Origin: Methanosaeta sp. PtaU1.Bin112
GTDB taxonomy: Archaea > Halobacteriota > Methanosarcinia > Methanotrichales > Methanotrichaceae
Direction of reading: 5' to 3'
NCBI GenBank assembly: GCA_002067705.1
Contig: MVRL01000090.1
Span: 1-64,000 of the forward strand
DNA length: 64,000 nt
Numbering within the stretch: the first letter of the stretch is position 1; each line of letters opens with the position of its first letter. The notes beneath the pieces are model-generated. The model was given only the letters and a program-made list of their open reading frames with translations, did not search any database and was not told the origin of the DNA. Made by a program: the position numbers and the translations under genes. Below, piece after piece: positions 16,588-26,052 of the stretch.

Positions 16588-19365
16588 TTAAGTCATGAAA
16601 AATATTCCCCAATCGATGCAGAAACGCATATGTTCACCCAGAGCGGCCCGCAGATTCGTCTCCCTCTGCGGCAGATAAAGCTGATGAAATGCGCCCATCT
16701 CACCGCCATTGTCACCCTGCAGAATGCCGCTCGAGCAAAGCCTGCTGAGCTGGCCGTATCCCGGATCGCCGTAATGCGTCGATGTAAACCTCAATCCTTC
16801 CGACCAGGAGTCCTCGTCCTTAGGCTGACACTCAGATCTCCTGGGAGTGCGAGATCCCCGGGGGATAAAACAGAATTGTGCACTTCCTTCTTGCCTCTGG
16901 CTCACGTAAACCGGATCGGAGAAAATCGTCTCTCTGGCGAAAACAAGCTTCTTTGTCCTGACGATGCCAAAAACAGTAGACCTTTCGATCGATAAATCAG
17001 CTCCTGCATATCCGTCCAATCCGGCTATGGCAGGAAGATCTCTTTCCAATCCCAATTCTGCAAGAGTTTTGCTCTTCGCTGTGGTCCTCTGCAGCCTGAA
17101 AGAATCGCTGCCATCGACCGCAAGGAGGATAAGCCGACCGTTGACCGATGAGGCAATAATATCTTTAAGGTCCTTGATTTTTTTCATTGCCGCCTGAATA
17201 AGCGCTGCTGCCTCCTGACAGCTTGAAGGCACGCCTGCCATTTTGATCTTATGAGAAGTGGCATCGTTTACCGATATTCTAAATGATGCTGATGCTGCGC
17301 TCATATCGAGCGGAAAAGAGATAATTCCTCCCAATAGGCAATTGCACCGGGTGGCGTTTCTGGCATCAAGCTTTAGCCTGCTGGCTAATAAACTGTCTGC
17401 CATCAACTTGCCGGCTAATGAGCTGCCCTTTTTAAATTCGCGGGTTAATGAGCTATCTACCTTCGACTTTACTGTCACCTCTCCAGGAACGCCCGGAATG
17501 ATTATCAGTCTCTTCTCGCATAAGATCACCTTTGCCTCGCTAAAACCCCTGCTGCTATCGGCACCGTTCAGAGCCTTTTCCAACTGCAAGCGCACATCTT
17601 CAAGGCTATGAGAAGGATTGGTGAGCTGCAGTTTGCAGGGTCCTTTTCCGGCAATGGTAACGCTCAGAGATCCCTGCCCCATTCCTTCGCCTAGCTCCTC
17701 TATTGCTCCTGATACCAGGACCGGATACTCCCTTGATCCCTTTCCTCTTCCCGGCGAGTCGATTATGCTGTCCCTGACGATTAGCTCAGAACCGTCCTCA
17801 GGAAGCCTGATAGGTCCTATTATGCTCTTCTCGATATCTAAAATGATCTCCGAGGAGCTATCATCAAAATTTATATTGATGCTGGGCGACTGCGGATCTG
17901 TCGGACGGCCGTCTCTTGCCAAGGCCATTCCCGGAACGATGGTGCAGTGGACTATCTTGAGAAGGCTGAGCCTGTTGCTGGCAGTCAGATCCCCGCCCGT
18001 CATAACCAGGCCGCTTAAAATGACCTCTCCTCCTGAGCCATTGACCATAATGCTCCCTTCCAGCACCGGCCTGCATTCTTCGTTTGCCCGGATCTCAATT
18101 CTCCTTGCTGAGGAGGCATCTATTTGCAGGAATTTCTTGGACGAATTCCTGAGGACATACCTACAGCTATCGTTGATCTCAATTATTCCCTCATTGGGGA
18201 CTGATCCGTCAGAAGCAGGCCTGAACAATTGCTCAAGGGCATCTTCGATCAGCGCGAGGTCATCGTCCATCTCGCCGCTGCCATTTTCACCTCTCTTGGA
18301 AATAGTAACCTTATTCTCGCTCAGTACCTCGAAGGATTCGGAGCGGGCATATTCCCCGCCGCCCATGTCAGCGGAAAAGCCGTAACAAAATCCGGCACTG
18401 ACCGATTTTTGTGCCATCGACTTGGGAAAGGCGATTCTTCCCAGGACCGGATCTATGGCGATCTTGCTCTTCGGCATATTGCCCCAGCCTGTTGCCGCTC
18501 CATTCTCATCCTTCAGATCGCTCAAATCGCAGGCCACAACCGAGGACAGTTCTACCTCAATTTCCTGAGAAGCGCCATCTTCTTCATCCTGACGCAGGAT
18601 AAGCGATATGCTCTTTTCCCTGCCAAAATATCTCTCCATTTCGAGGTACAGCATCTCCCGGCTGATGGGTAAGGGCAATATAGGGGGCTCTGAGCATCTC
18701 TCTTGCCTGGCAAAGAGCTGCATATTGCATCCCAGAGGATTGAACAGGAAACGATGCTCGTCAACTTTATAGCAATCCGATCTCGTGAGCGGATAGGACC
18801 CCAACCTCCAGACAAAGATGCCTAGGCTTGATGGATTGTATCTTCCCCGGCCACTGGATGCAGTGCGAATCTCGGCATTATGAGGCACCAGGCTGCTGGG
18901 GCTCTCCGGAGAGAGGAGCCTATCCCAATCTCTCAAATCGGGACGCTCTGAGGATTGCGGTCGATGATGATTGATATTCTCAGTCATAGACAGGCGGCGG
19001 AAGTATTCAACAGCTACCGAATCCCAGCCTGTAGCATATCTTACGATCTCATCTATCATGGAGAAGGTGCCCTTGCGCCGTCTCATGGCGATGGTGTTTG
19101 CCACCTGAGCCCTCGTGCCCAATCCCTGGCTTGCGGCCATGTCAAGACATTTGCATCCGATCAAATCGCCGATATAGGGAACCGCCCACTCCGAACAGGT
19201 TTCAATAAAGAGATCGTCATAAAGCCTGGCATTGTCCTCCTCCAGAATGCTCATCTGCTCTGCAATGATCTTCAGCAGGTTTCTGAGAGGCTCTCCCTTC
19301 TCGATATCCCTGATCTGGTAGATATCAGGAAGAAGGTCGAGAAGATGATCGACATCAAAGCTCAA
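16588..19365 (-). CDS. eCIS tail/baseplate protein, gpI-like N-terminus
   Basis: A 925-residue protein whose first 150 residues resemble phage tail protein I / Afp12-13-region proteins: 'HLLDLLPDIYQIRDIEKGEP', 'EWAVPYIGDLIGCKCL', 'ANTIAMRRRKGTFSMIDEIV'. The long remainder is beta-rich with Ser/Gly repeats ('SEIILDIEKSIIGPIRLPED') and is not recognised; in the family this part forms the baseplate periphery. Its start overlaps the upstream baseplate gene by four bases (ATGA), and its stop is 14 bases before the DUF6519 start. It is larger than most relatives. Confidence 0.75.
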   Translation of the reverse strand: MSFDVDHLLDLLPDIYQIRDIEKGEPLRNLLKIIAEQMSILEEDNARLYDDLFIETCSEWAVPYIGDLIGCKCLDMAASQGLGTRAQVANTIAMRRRKGTFSMIDEIVRYATGWDSVAVEYFRRLSMTENINHHRPQSSERPDLRDWDRLLSPESPSSLVPHNAEIRTASSGRGRYNPSSLGIFVWRLGSYPLTRSDCYKVDEHRFLFNPLGCNMQLFARQERCSEPPILPLPISREMLYLEMERYFGREKSISLILRQDEEDGASQEIEVELSSVVACDLSDLKDENGAATGWGNMPKSKIAIDPVLGRIAFPKSMAQKSVSAGFCYGFSADMGGGEYARSESFEVLSENKVTISKRGENGSGEMDDDLALIEDALEQLFRPASDGSVPNEGIIEINDSCRYVLRNSSKKFLQIDASSARRIEIRANEECRPVLEGSIMVNGSGGEVILSGLVMTGGDLTASNRLSLLKIVHCTIVPGMALARDGRPTDPQSPSININFDDSSSEIILDIEKSIIGPIRLPEDGSELIVRDSIIDSPGRGKGSREYPVLVSGAIEELGEGMGQGSLSVTIAGKGPCKLQLTNPSHSLEDVRLQLEKALNGADSSRGFSEAKVILCEKRLIIIPGVPGEVTVKSKVDSSLTREFKKGSSLAGKLMADSLLASRLKLDARNATRCNCLLGGIISFPLDMSAASASFRISVNDATSHKIKMAGVPSSCQEAAALIQAAMKKIKDLKDIIASSVNGRLILLAVDGSDSFRLQRTTAKSKTLAELGLERDLPAIAGLDGYAGADLSIERSTVFGIVRTKKLVFARETIFSDPVYVSQRQEGSAQFCFIPRGSRTPRRSECQPKDEDSWSEGLRFTSTHYGDPGYGQLSRLCSSGILQGDNGGEMGAFHQLYLPQRETNLRAALGEHMRFCIDWGIFFMT

Positions 19366-22160
19366 GACATCACCCCCAGCGAGTCAAAGGGCTGAGAGGG
19401 ATCTATGATCAGCAGCTCTGCCCCCACTGCCTTTGCCGCTTCCTCTCCAGGCAGGGGAGATGAAGCGGCTAATACCTGGTTTCGGCCTCCACTGCCCGAT
19501 CCCTGCACTCTGTAAAGCCGGCTCACATCCACTCCGTCCACACCCGGTACGGACCTGATCAGCCCTAAAACCTCACTCAAGAAAACCGGCTGACCGAAGC
19601 TGCGGGACCGGAAGGAAAAGCCGGAGAGCACTGTGCTCCTTATCTCAGAGATGACCAGATCCGCATCGTATCCCGATTTGATGCTCACCTGGGCAGCAAT
19701 TCGGAACAAGACCTTGCGATAGGAGACCAGTTGAACCGGAACAAAAGGATCACCCTGACGCTGCATCTCTTTCTGCAGATTCACATAAACCGGGCCGTCA
19801 TCCTCAATTGCCTCACCCAGAGGGCCGGCTACGGTAACGAAGATCCCTCTAACTCGTCCGTTCCAGGTCCAGGTGGCCATAGCCTTGCCTATTCCGGCAA
19901 AAGCGCGTGAGAAATCCTCGTAGTCATTAAGAGAGACCAATCGGTTCATGGCGGAAATCCCAAGAGGCATATTGAGGCGAGAGCTTTCCAGATCCTCACC
20001 GTCGCTTCCTCCGCTCGCCGCCTGTGGATTCCTGACGCTCTTCAATCCCAGGGGCATGGACAATAGAAGGGTGATTTTGTCTGCGTCCACATTGCCTGAG
20101 CTACCCAGACCTTTCCGATAGACTGCTCTGACATTATCCTGTCCGGTAGGAAGACGGGCGCCATTTCTGCCATCTCCAAACATTATTGCCGTCTTTTGAT
20201 CCGGCTGCATCTGGACGGTATAGACCCGGTCAGCAGGTCCACAATCGAAAAGCGTTGCAGTCTCCTGCCATTTTACATCGTCCACATATACATCCAGTGT
20301 CGAGGCTGCACCCTGACTGTTTTGTGCGGAGAGGTAGGTCAATGGGAAATTGAGCAGATGGAAGCGCTGGAAGGATTGAGAGCTATCGCCGCTTCCGAGG
20401 ATCTCAGATTTGCTCTCCCCGGCAGTGGCCGCGGCAACATTTCCATAAATCTTAACGGACTGCGCTGAATATTTATTCTTAAGCCCCTCTTTGAAGAAGA
20501 TCCTGGTGAATCCTTCGGATTGATCTTGAGGCTGGAATGATGATATAGTTACCTTTTCGCATCTGTATCCTTTCTGCACTCCGTTCTCGGTTGCCTGGCC
20601 GCATACGATCACTGTCTGGCCTTTGTAAAGATCGCCCACATATCGATCCAGCTCAATGCCATCTGTAGATACAGAATTACTGTACGGCAAATCCGATAGG
20701 GCGAGCGATTCCCCCCCGGAAAAGACAGTCGTGCCGCGAACGGTAAAATTTTTCAGGAAATCTTGAACGAGATCTTCTGCAGCCATAAAAAAGTAATCAT
20801 TAAATAAATTAATATTGATGGATGTGATCCTGGCTGTCAGAGTGAACTGCGATTTCGTTGAATTTACCGGCTCCGTTGCCCTAAACAGCATGCAGTTGTC
20901 TTTATCCTTCAGGACAATCATTCCGCCATCGGCGATGGGATATTCGCTGTCAAGAAAAATGGGATTGCTCCTGCTGTCCTCTTCTTTGGATGGGTAATTG
21001 CCCAATGTTGAATCTTTGCCGATCCAATGGTCCTTGCTATCGAAATATGGTCCCTTTTGGAAAACATCAAGGGGATCTTCTACCGGACCCCAGGTGCCGA
21101 CGGTAAGGCTTTTAGGCAGAGAGTCAAAATCCGGAGCGTTATGACCGAAGATATTGCATCGAATGCGAAAAGCCGTGACTCCAACGGGCAAGAGATCAAT
21201 TGCCTTAATCATATTCAATTGGTTGGCATTGGTATCTGTTACAGTATTAGTATTCCCATTGCCAGATTTGGCTGAAATGGCAGCTAAAAGCATGCCACCT
21301 TTGGGCCGCATCTCTTCAGGCTTCACCTCATTTGTCTTCGTTTTATTCTCATCCGGAGAAGGCCCGCGATTGGCGTTTTCTTCTCCTGATCCGTTCGTCT
21401 CCGCCTTCACCCGGAGAGGAGGCTGAACCTTTACCATCGTCTTATGCTCCTGGGCCAGGACGGCGACATTTGCCACCAGACAGAAGTATGGCGGCTCATT
21501 TTCCGGTTTTACCAGGAGGCCGTCGCCCTGTCGCAGCCCGGTTGAGACGCCCTGGAAATAGAAGGTATTCCGGCCAAAGGTCAGGGGATGCTTTTGGGTC
21601 AATCTGGGCAGAAGCTCATTGTGCTCCCCTCTAGCCTGGATCTTTTCCACCGTTTCAAAGATGATTGGAACCTGCCCAGGGCCGGGAATGCTTTGCACCC
21701 GGGTCTTGCAATCAATTGCCGCACTGCGCGGTGCCCCTTCTGCCGTTTCCATGAAGAAAGCGAGGGGAACGCTTGCTGCTATTCCCGGAGAGGGACGGTA
21801 GTCTATCAGCCTGGCAAGCAGATGGATGGATTCTTGCTCAGCAGCGGTTCTCAGATAGCATTCATTGGCAATCCTCTCCTGATAGAATGTGAGGACATCG
21901 CAGACCGTCGCCCAGGCATCGAGGAGGGCAATGGTAAAATCGTCATCTTCCCTGGTCTTCAGACCTGTCATCACCTGCAATTGCCGGTCTGAGAGTAGAC
22001 TGGCATCCGATAGGCCAGCGATGAGGCTCGCCTTAAAGTGAGAATAGGTTCCTGACCGGTACCTGATGCTGCTCAGCCCAGGTCGGTTATAGATCTCCTG
22101 AGGCGTTTGGGCCTTCAGGCCTTCGCAGCAGCTGCACATTCCGGGCGATCTAACGGTCAT
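19362..22160 (-). CDS. eCIS baseplate assembly protein, J-like (second copy)
   Basis: A 932-residue putative baseplate assembly protein of the phage gpJ/T4 gp6-like class, found in eCIS and tailocin-like loci. Typical features are an N-terminal Cys cluster 'CSCCEGLKAQTPQEIYNRPG', the helical block 'LDAWATVCDVLTFYQERIAN' and a C-terminal J-like region 'NRLVSLNDYEDFSRAFAGIG' and 'VLGLIRSVPGVDGVDVSRLY'. It forms part of the baseplate wedge ring that holds the sheath before contraction. It overlaps both neighbours (11 bases and 4 bases). The central region 270-330 is Asn/Thr/Lys-rich and probably disordered. Confidence 0.85.
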   Translation of the reverse strand: MTVRSPGMCSCCEGLKAQTPQEIYNRPGLSSIRYRSGTYSHFKASLIAGLSDASLLSDRQLQVMTGLKTREDDDFTIALLDAWATVCDVLTFYQERIANECYLRTAAEQESIHLLARLIDYRPSPGIAASVPLAFFMETAEGAPRSAAIDCKTRVQSIPGPGQVPIIFETVEKIQARGEHNELLPRLTQKHPLTFGRNTFYFQGVSTGLRQGDGLLVKPENEPPYFCLVANVAVLAQEHKTMVKVQPPLRVKAETNGSGEENANRGPSPDENKTKTNEVKPEEMRPKGGMLLAAISAKSGNGNTNTVTDTNANQLNMIKAIDLLPVGVTAFRIRCNIFGHNAPDFDSLPKSLTVGTWGPVEDPLDVFQKGPYFDSKDHWIGKDSTLGNYPSKEEDSRSNPIFLDSEYPIADGGMIVLKDKDNCMLFRATEPVNSTKSQFTLTARITSININLFNDYFFMAAEDLVQDFLKNFTVRGTTVFSGGESLALSDLPYSNSVSTDGIELDRYVGDLYKGQTVIVCGQATENGVQKGYRCEKVTISSFQPQDQSEGFTRIFFKEGLKNKYSAQSVKIYGNVAAATAGESKSEILGSGDSSQSFQRFHLLNFPLTYLSAQNSQGAASTLDVYVDDVKWQETATLFDCGPADRVYTVQMQPDQKTAIMFGDGRNGARLPTGQDNVRAVYRKGLGSSGNVDADKITLLLSMPLGLKSVRNPQAASGGSDGEDLESSRLNMPLGISAMNRLVSLNDYEDFSRAFAGIGKAMATWTWNGRVRGIFVTVAGPLGEAIEDDGPVYVNLQKEMQRQGDPFVPVQLVSYRKVLFRIAAQVSIKSGYDADLVISEIRSTVLSGFSFRSRSFGQPVFLSEVLGLIRSVPGVDGVDVSRLYRVQGSGSGGRNQVLAASSPLPGEEAAKAVGAELLIIDPSQPFDSLGVMS

Positions 22161-24855
22161 TATTGCCTCCTTTCGGATTGAGAGTTATCATTCCGTTTTC
22201 AGGAAAGTTCTGGTTGTTGTCCAATCTGGCGATCTCCTGGCCTCGAAGAGTCAAATAGCCCCTGGTTAATGCATCGCCCCCTGGTTCATCCCTGCGAGCG
22301 AACCTGGTCACCTCGACCGATTTTACGCCTTCTACGCTCAGAGCTGCCTCGCAGATGCTGCTGAGGTAAATAGTTTGGCCGAAGGTCAATCTGTCCGGAT
22401 GAAAGAGCCCAAGCCTCCCGTCGGCAAGCTGCTTGCTTCCCAGGACCTGAAGGAGAGGCATTTTGATATGGCTCCAATAATAATCTGGCTTGATGCATAT
22501 CGTAAGATCGAGATCCAGAGTGACAAAGAGTGGGCTATTCACCTGTACGTCGTGCCCCATCATGCGATACTTTTCCATGAAGAGCAGCAATCTCTTCTTG
22601 AAATCGTCATCAACTGGCAGACCGCCCCTTCGGTCAACCGTCAGGATGATGGTGATCCAGCTGCCTGTCCAATGGAAAATGGCTGCTGCTTTCGCTACCT
22701 CCGGGAATCGTTCTGCAATTGCTGCATAATCCTCGAGGGTCACAGCCCGTTCCTGAGTCCTGAAGCTCACAGGAGCCTTCATCCGGACCTCATCGATGCT
22801 CTCCCCGTCCCTGCCGCCCTGGGCTGGCATGGGATTGATCGCTTCCGTGATTGCAGGATTGTTGCTCAAAATATGGGATATGCTTCCCGCACCAATATTG
22901 CCGGATATGCCGTTTCCGGTTCTATATCTGGCAAAAAAAAGAGAGCCCTGCGCCGGGATGGCGCCATAAGCGCCGTCTCCAAACCGAAGGACTGCATATC
23001 CTTCATCGTCCGTCTCCGCCACAAAATGCCTGTCAATGCCGCTGCTGCTCAACAGGTCGCGTTGAGAGTTCCAGGTTTCCACTGTGCTCTTATCCTTGAA
23101 GACCTGGAAGAGATCGATTGAGGGTCGAGCATTCTCTGGACTGGGGTTCATTATGGCACGGGCGGATAGACTCAAGTCAAGGTCCTGCATGGTAATTCCC
23201 TCTTTACCTGAGACAGTCGGTTCTGCAAAAAGAGGCGCAGCCTGAGTCACTGGCATCTTTCCCAGCCTCGGATTGAACCGGTGCATCACAGCTTCGGCAT
23301 CGCTTTTAAGCTTCTGGCAATGCCTCTTTGCCGTTGATGGGACCCTGAGAAATCGCACACCTTTTGGCGATCCGAGAGCTTCAAGCTCCTCTGGACTGAT
23401 TCGTCCCGGATAGTTGTCTGCAAAGAACTTACTGAGAATTTCGCCTTCCTCGGAATTGAGATCAACTGCCTCTCTGCCATAGGCTCTCGCGGTTCTGCCG
23501 TGGTCTGCCGGCACGATGTTTCCCAGAGCCTTGCTTATTCTGATGCGATCACCTTTGTTGGCAGACAGGCAGAGGTTAAATGGCAGAGCATCCTCATCGC
23601 CCCAAACGATCTCGGTGATCTCAATAGCTCCGGGACCCGATCCTTCGATAATTCCGCCCAGAGGATCGGAAAGGATGCGCACAGGCTCGGAAAGCCGTAC
23701 CGCGTGGCAATGGGATGATTCGGCATCTTCCAGTCTCCCGGAAACTGGATTTCGCACCTCTTTAAAGATCAGAACATCTCCAGCCTTGAGATTGCGGTGA
23801 GAGCCGAGAAGTGTAGCGCTGGTTGCGCCCAGGGGAAGGCAGCATTCATCCTCGCCCCAGGTATAAAAGTCCATTTCATTCTGGTCCACATAGATTGAAA
23901 CGAGGTCAGCCATTGTCTCGAAGACCGCATGGGCCTGATCAGCCAGAGGCGATCCCTTCGGAAGCTTTGAAGGCTGGCCTTCCAGGGAGGTCAGTACCTC
24001 TGTGCCCACTGGAAGAGCTGGATTATCGGCAGTGCCAAAGATATCCTGGCTGGCTTTAACCTGTACCCATGTCCTGGCATTGCAGCCGTCGTGCATGAAA
24101 TAGTCAACCAGGCGAGCATGGCGGCGCACCGATATGCGATGCAGAGCGCTATCCAGATATGCTTCTGTAGCCACGGCATCCTGCTGATAGCTGAGGTGAT
24201 CGCCTGCATAGGCCAGAATCTCCACCAGAGCAACCCCCAGATCTGATGGATTTCTTTCCGTCCAATCCGGCTTCAGGAAAGAGATGCGATCGAGCATAAG
24301 CTGCCGGAAGCTGGCGTAATCTTTGGCCAGATAGTTTATATTCGGCCCGTTTTGCTGTCTCTGCGGACAGGAGGAATCGTCCTGTTCCGGATCACCGCAC
24401 TCCGGTCTGAACCTGAACTCAATTTCATAGAGCACGGGATCAAATCCATCGCCCGGTTTCACCTTCTTTCGGGAATCACTGGATGGATCGATTATCCTCA
24501 GGCGGTAGCTTGACAGGTCGCCCTGCTGATCGAGCCGGATCTTGGCAGATTTATAATCTTGAGGGAGAATCTGCAGATCGATGGCTTCTATTTCTTTGAT
24601 CTTCTCTCCGCCCTCGATGCGGATGTGTTTCAGGGCCTCAATATATTTTTTCTTGTTTGGAGCGCCGTTTTTCAGCGTATCAAGGATTCCGTCCTTCAGG
24701 GTCTTGAAAAAATGAACCTGGAGGTAGACCCGGCTCTGCCTGGAGGGAAGAGTCGAGTCTTCCTTGACCTCCAGATAATCGATGCCATTTATGCCTGCCG
24801 CTTGGCTGATCAGAGCACGGCGGCGCTCATTGCAGCATTCAAACCTGACGCTCAT
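22150..24855 (-). CDS. eCIS baseplate assembly protein, J-like (first copy)
   Basis: A 901-residue baseplate-J/gp6-like wedge protein (Afp11-like). The helical block 'LAKDYASFRQLMLDRISFLK' and 'NPSDLGVALVEILAYAGDHL' near residues 185-230 is diagnostic of this class. The J-like C-terminus includes 'MKAPVSFRTQERAVTLEDYA' and 'LRFGDGAYGAIPAQGS'. It shares architecture with the next gene but little direct identity, so the two are likely separate wedge subunits, not a recent duplication. It starts within the stop of the gp25-like gene (four-base overlap). Confidence 0.88.
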   Translation of the reverse strand: MSVRFECCNERRRALISQAAGINGIDYLEVKEDSTLPSRQSRVYLQVHFFKTLKDGILDTLKNGAPNKKKYIEALKHIRIEGGEKIKEIEAIDLQILPQDYKSAKIRLDQQGDLSSYRLRIIDPSSDSRKKVKPGDGFDPVLYEIEFRFRPECGDPEQDDSSCPQRQQNGPNINYLAKDYASFRQLMLDRISFLKPDWTERNPSDLGVALVEILAYAGDHLSYQQDAVATEAYLDSALHRISVRRHARLVDYFMHDGCNARTWVQVKASQDIFGTADNPALPVGTEVLTSLEGQPSKLPKGSPLADQAHAVFETMADLVSIYVDQNEMDFYTWGEDECCLPLGATSATLLGSHRNLKAGDVLIFKEVRNPVSGRLEDAESSHCHAVRLSEPVRILSDPLGGIIEGSGPGAIEITEIVWGDEDALPFNLCLSANKGDRIRISKALGNIVPADHGRTARAYGREAVDLNSEEGEILSKFFADNYPGRISPEELEALGSPKGVRFLRVPSTAKRHCQKLKSDAEAVMHRFNPRLGKMPVTQAAPLFAEPTVSGKEGITMQDLDLSLSARAIMNPSPENARPSIDLFQVFKDKSTVETWNSQRDLLSSSGIDRHFVAETDDEGYAVLRFGDGAYGAIPAQGSLFFARYRTGNGISGNIGAGSISHILSNNPAITEAINPMPAQGGRDGESIDEVRMKAPVSFRTQERAVTLEDYAAIAERFPEVAKAAAIFHWTGSWITIILTVDRRGGLPVDDDFKKRLLLFMEKYRMMGHDVQVNSPLFVTLDLDLTICIKPDYYWSHIKMPLLQVLGSKQLADGRLGLFHPDRLTFGQTIYLSSICEAALSVEGVKSVEVTRFARRDEPGGDALTRGYLTLRGQEIARLDNNQNFPENGMITLNPKGGNNDR

Positions 24856-25214
24856 TTGCCGTCTCCTTGCTGAAACACCGCTACCTGACTGGTTTGCGTG
24901 CGCCTTATTGTGTACTTGACGGCAATTCTCAGCACCTCGTCCTCGTTATTCACCTGCACCGCCTCCACCTGGATCAGGTCGCCAAGCCACTGCTGCAAAG
25001 AACCCTGCACCGTCAGATTGGCAGTGGCAGCGAGAGCATCACTGTTGGCGGCAAATACGAGCTTGCTTATGCCGCTTCCAAAACCGGGACGATTGACGCG
25101 CTCAAAGGGAGATGTAAAGAGCAGCTGCTCAATCATTTGTTTGATATGCTCTTCCTCGCTCGCCGCTGCCGTTCTTCCCCGCCCGTCGAAGCAAAATGGG
25201 TATCCTATCTGCAT
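24852..25214 (-). CDS. eCIS GPW/gp25-like baseplate wedge protein
   Basis: A 120-residue gp25-like protein (Afp9 counterpart). The family core 'EEHIKQMIEQLLFTSPFERV' followed by 'NRPGFGSGI' carries the conserved E-P-R/N-R-P-xFG patch that contacts sheath subunits in the baseplate. A longer frame starts at 25277, but the ATG at 25214 overlaps the stop of the preceding gene (TGATG) and gives the family's usual N-terminus 'MQIGYPFCFDGRGRTA', so I used it. It ends in a four-base overlap with the first J-like gene. Confidence 0.88.
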   Translation of the reverse strand: MQIGYPFCFDGRGRTAAASEEEHIKQMIEQLLFTSPFERVNRPGFGSGISKLVFAANSDALAATANLTVQGSLQQWLGDLIQVEAVQVNNEDEVLRIAVKYTIRRTQTSQVAVFQQGDGK

Positions 25215-25540
25215 CACATCCCCCTCACTCTTATCTGAGTTGAAACCACAGTGAGGCCCGTTCCAGTTGGCAGGCACATCGCCTGGCTATCCTGGAGCAG
25301 AACCGGCTGACCTAAAGCCAGCACTCTTGTGGCGGAGCTGACATACTGGGCGGAGACACATGGCCCGTTTCCCGCCGGCGGTGCCGGCATAGCGCATCCA
25401 GCAATTGTAAAAGGACTGGAAAGGGTCACCACTGGCTGGCTGCTCACCAGGACTCGGGGGCAGGGTGAAAGGGGCTGGGCCTGGCCGGCATGCATGCATA
25501 AGATCACTGCACCCTGATGGACCAGAAATCCGGGCATCAT
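25214..25540 (-). CDS. eCIS PAAR-like spike-tip protein
   Basis: A 108-residue PAAR-like protein (Afp10 counterpart) that should cap the spike and sharpen it. The pattern is 'GFLVHQGAVILCMHAGQAQP', 'VSSQPVVTLSSPFTIAGCAM', 'CVSAQYVSSATRVLALGQPV' and 'VLLQDSQAMCLPTGTGLTVV': short beta strands with Cys and His residues suited to hold a metal ion at the tip. The position between the gp5-like and gp25-like genes is where Afp-type loci carry it. It begins at an ATGATG overlapping the previous stop. Confidence 0.85.
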   Translation of the reverse strand: MMPGFLVHQGAVILCMHAGQAQPLSPCPRVLVSSQPVVTLSSPFTIAGCAMPAPPAGNGPCVSAQYVSSATRVLALGQPVLLQDSQAMCLPTGTGLTVVSTQIRVRGM

Positions 25541-26052
25541 ATCACCTCCAGAGCACCATTATTGATCGATACCCGAGGGCCGGTCATCTTTATGCTGGCA
25601 CCCTGGCCGTTGCTGATTTCCACGCCCAGAACGCTGAGCACGATCTTCTGGCCGGTCGAGGTCTCAACAGTGACTCCGCCGATTCCAGGCGTGTCATCGA
25701 TCAAGATGCTGCTTCCGCCTTTGGTCATGATCATAAACTTGTTTGATGCCGGTGGGGGAACGATGACTGAAGACGGCATCTCTGCCAGAGATCCCCACCA
25801 GCCGCCGGACCAGATGGGGTAGTCCGGGTCGCCATGCTCGAATTCTATCCATACCCCTGCATCCTTGTCTGGAAGGGCGAACAGTCCCATCGACTTGCCT
25901 GAGAACGGAGCGCAGGGCATAGCCCAGCCGCTCTCCTGGTCCCCCATGACATCCGGAACTTTGGCTCTGATTCTGCCCATCATCAGCGGGTCCATATTAT
26001 CCGTTACAATTCCTCGGTATTTTCCATAAAATGGAGTAGATGTCCCAGTCAA
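25537..26052 (-). CDS. eCIS spike base, gp5/baseplate-V-like OB-fold protein
   Basis: A 171-residue protein with the baseplate assembly protein V / VgrG OB-fold: 'YGKYRGIVTDNMDPLMMGRI', 'RAKVPDVMGDQESGWAMPCA', 'GVWIEFEHGDPDYPIWSGGW'. The C-terminus has the beta-strand repeats that make the trimeric needle ('TSTGQKIVLSVLGVEISNGQ'). In Afp8 and in type VI VgrG this domain is fused to the gpD-like hub. Here it is a separate gene whose ATG directly abuts the hub's stop codon. Confidence 0.9.
   Translation of the reverse strand: MTGTSTPFYGKYRGIVTDNMDPLMMGRIRAKVPDVMGDQESGWAMPCAPFSGKSMGLFALPDKDAGVWIEFEHGDPDYPIWSGGWWGSLAEMPSSVIVPPPASNKFMIMTKGGSSILIDDTPGIGGVTVETSTGQKIVLSVLGVEISNGQGASIKMTGPRVSINNGALEVI

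Noticed and set aside
19362-24855. The two J-like genes as a recent duplication
   Set aside because: They share architecture but little direct sequence identity, and Afp-type loci normally carry two different wedge proteins here.
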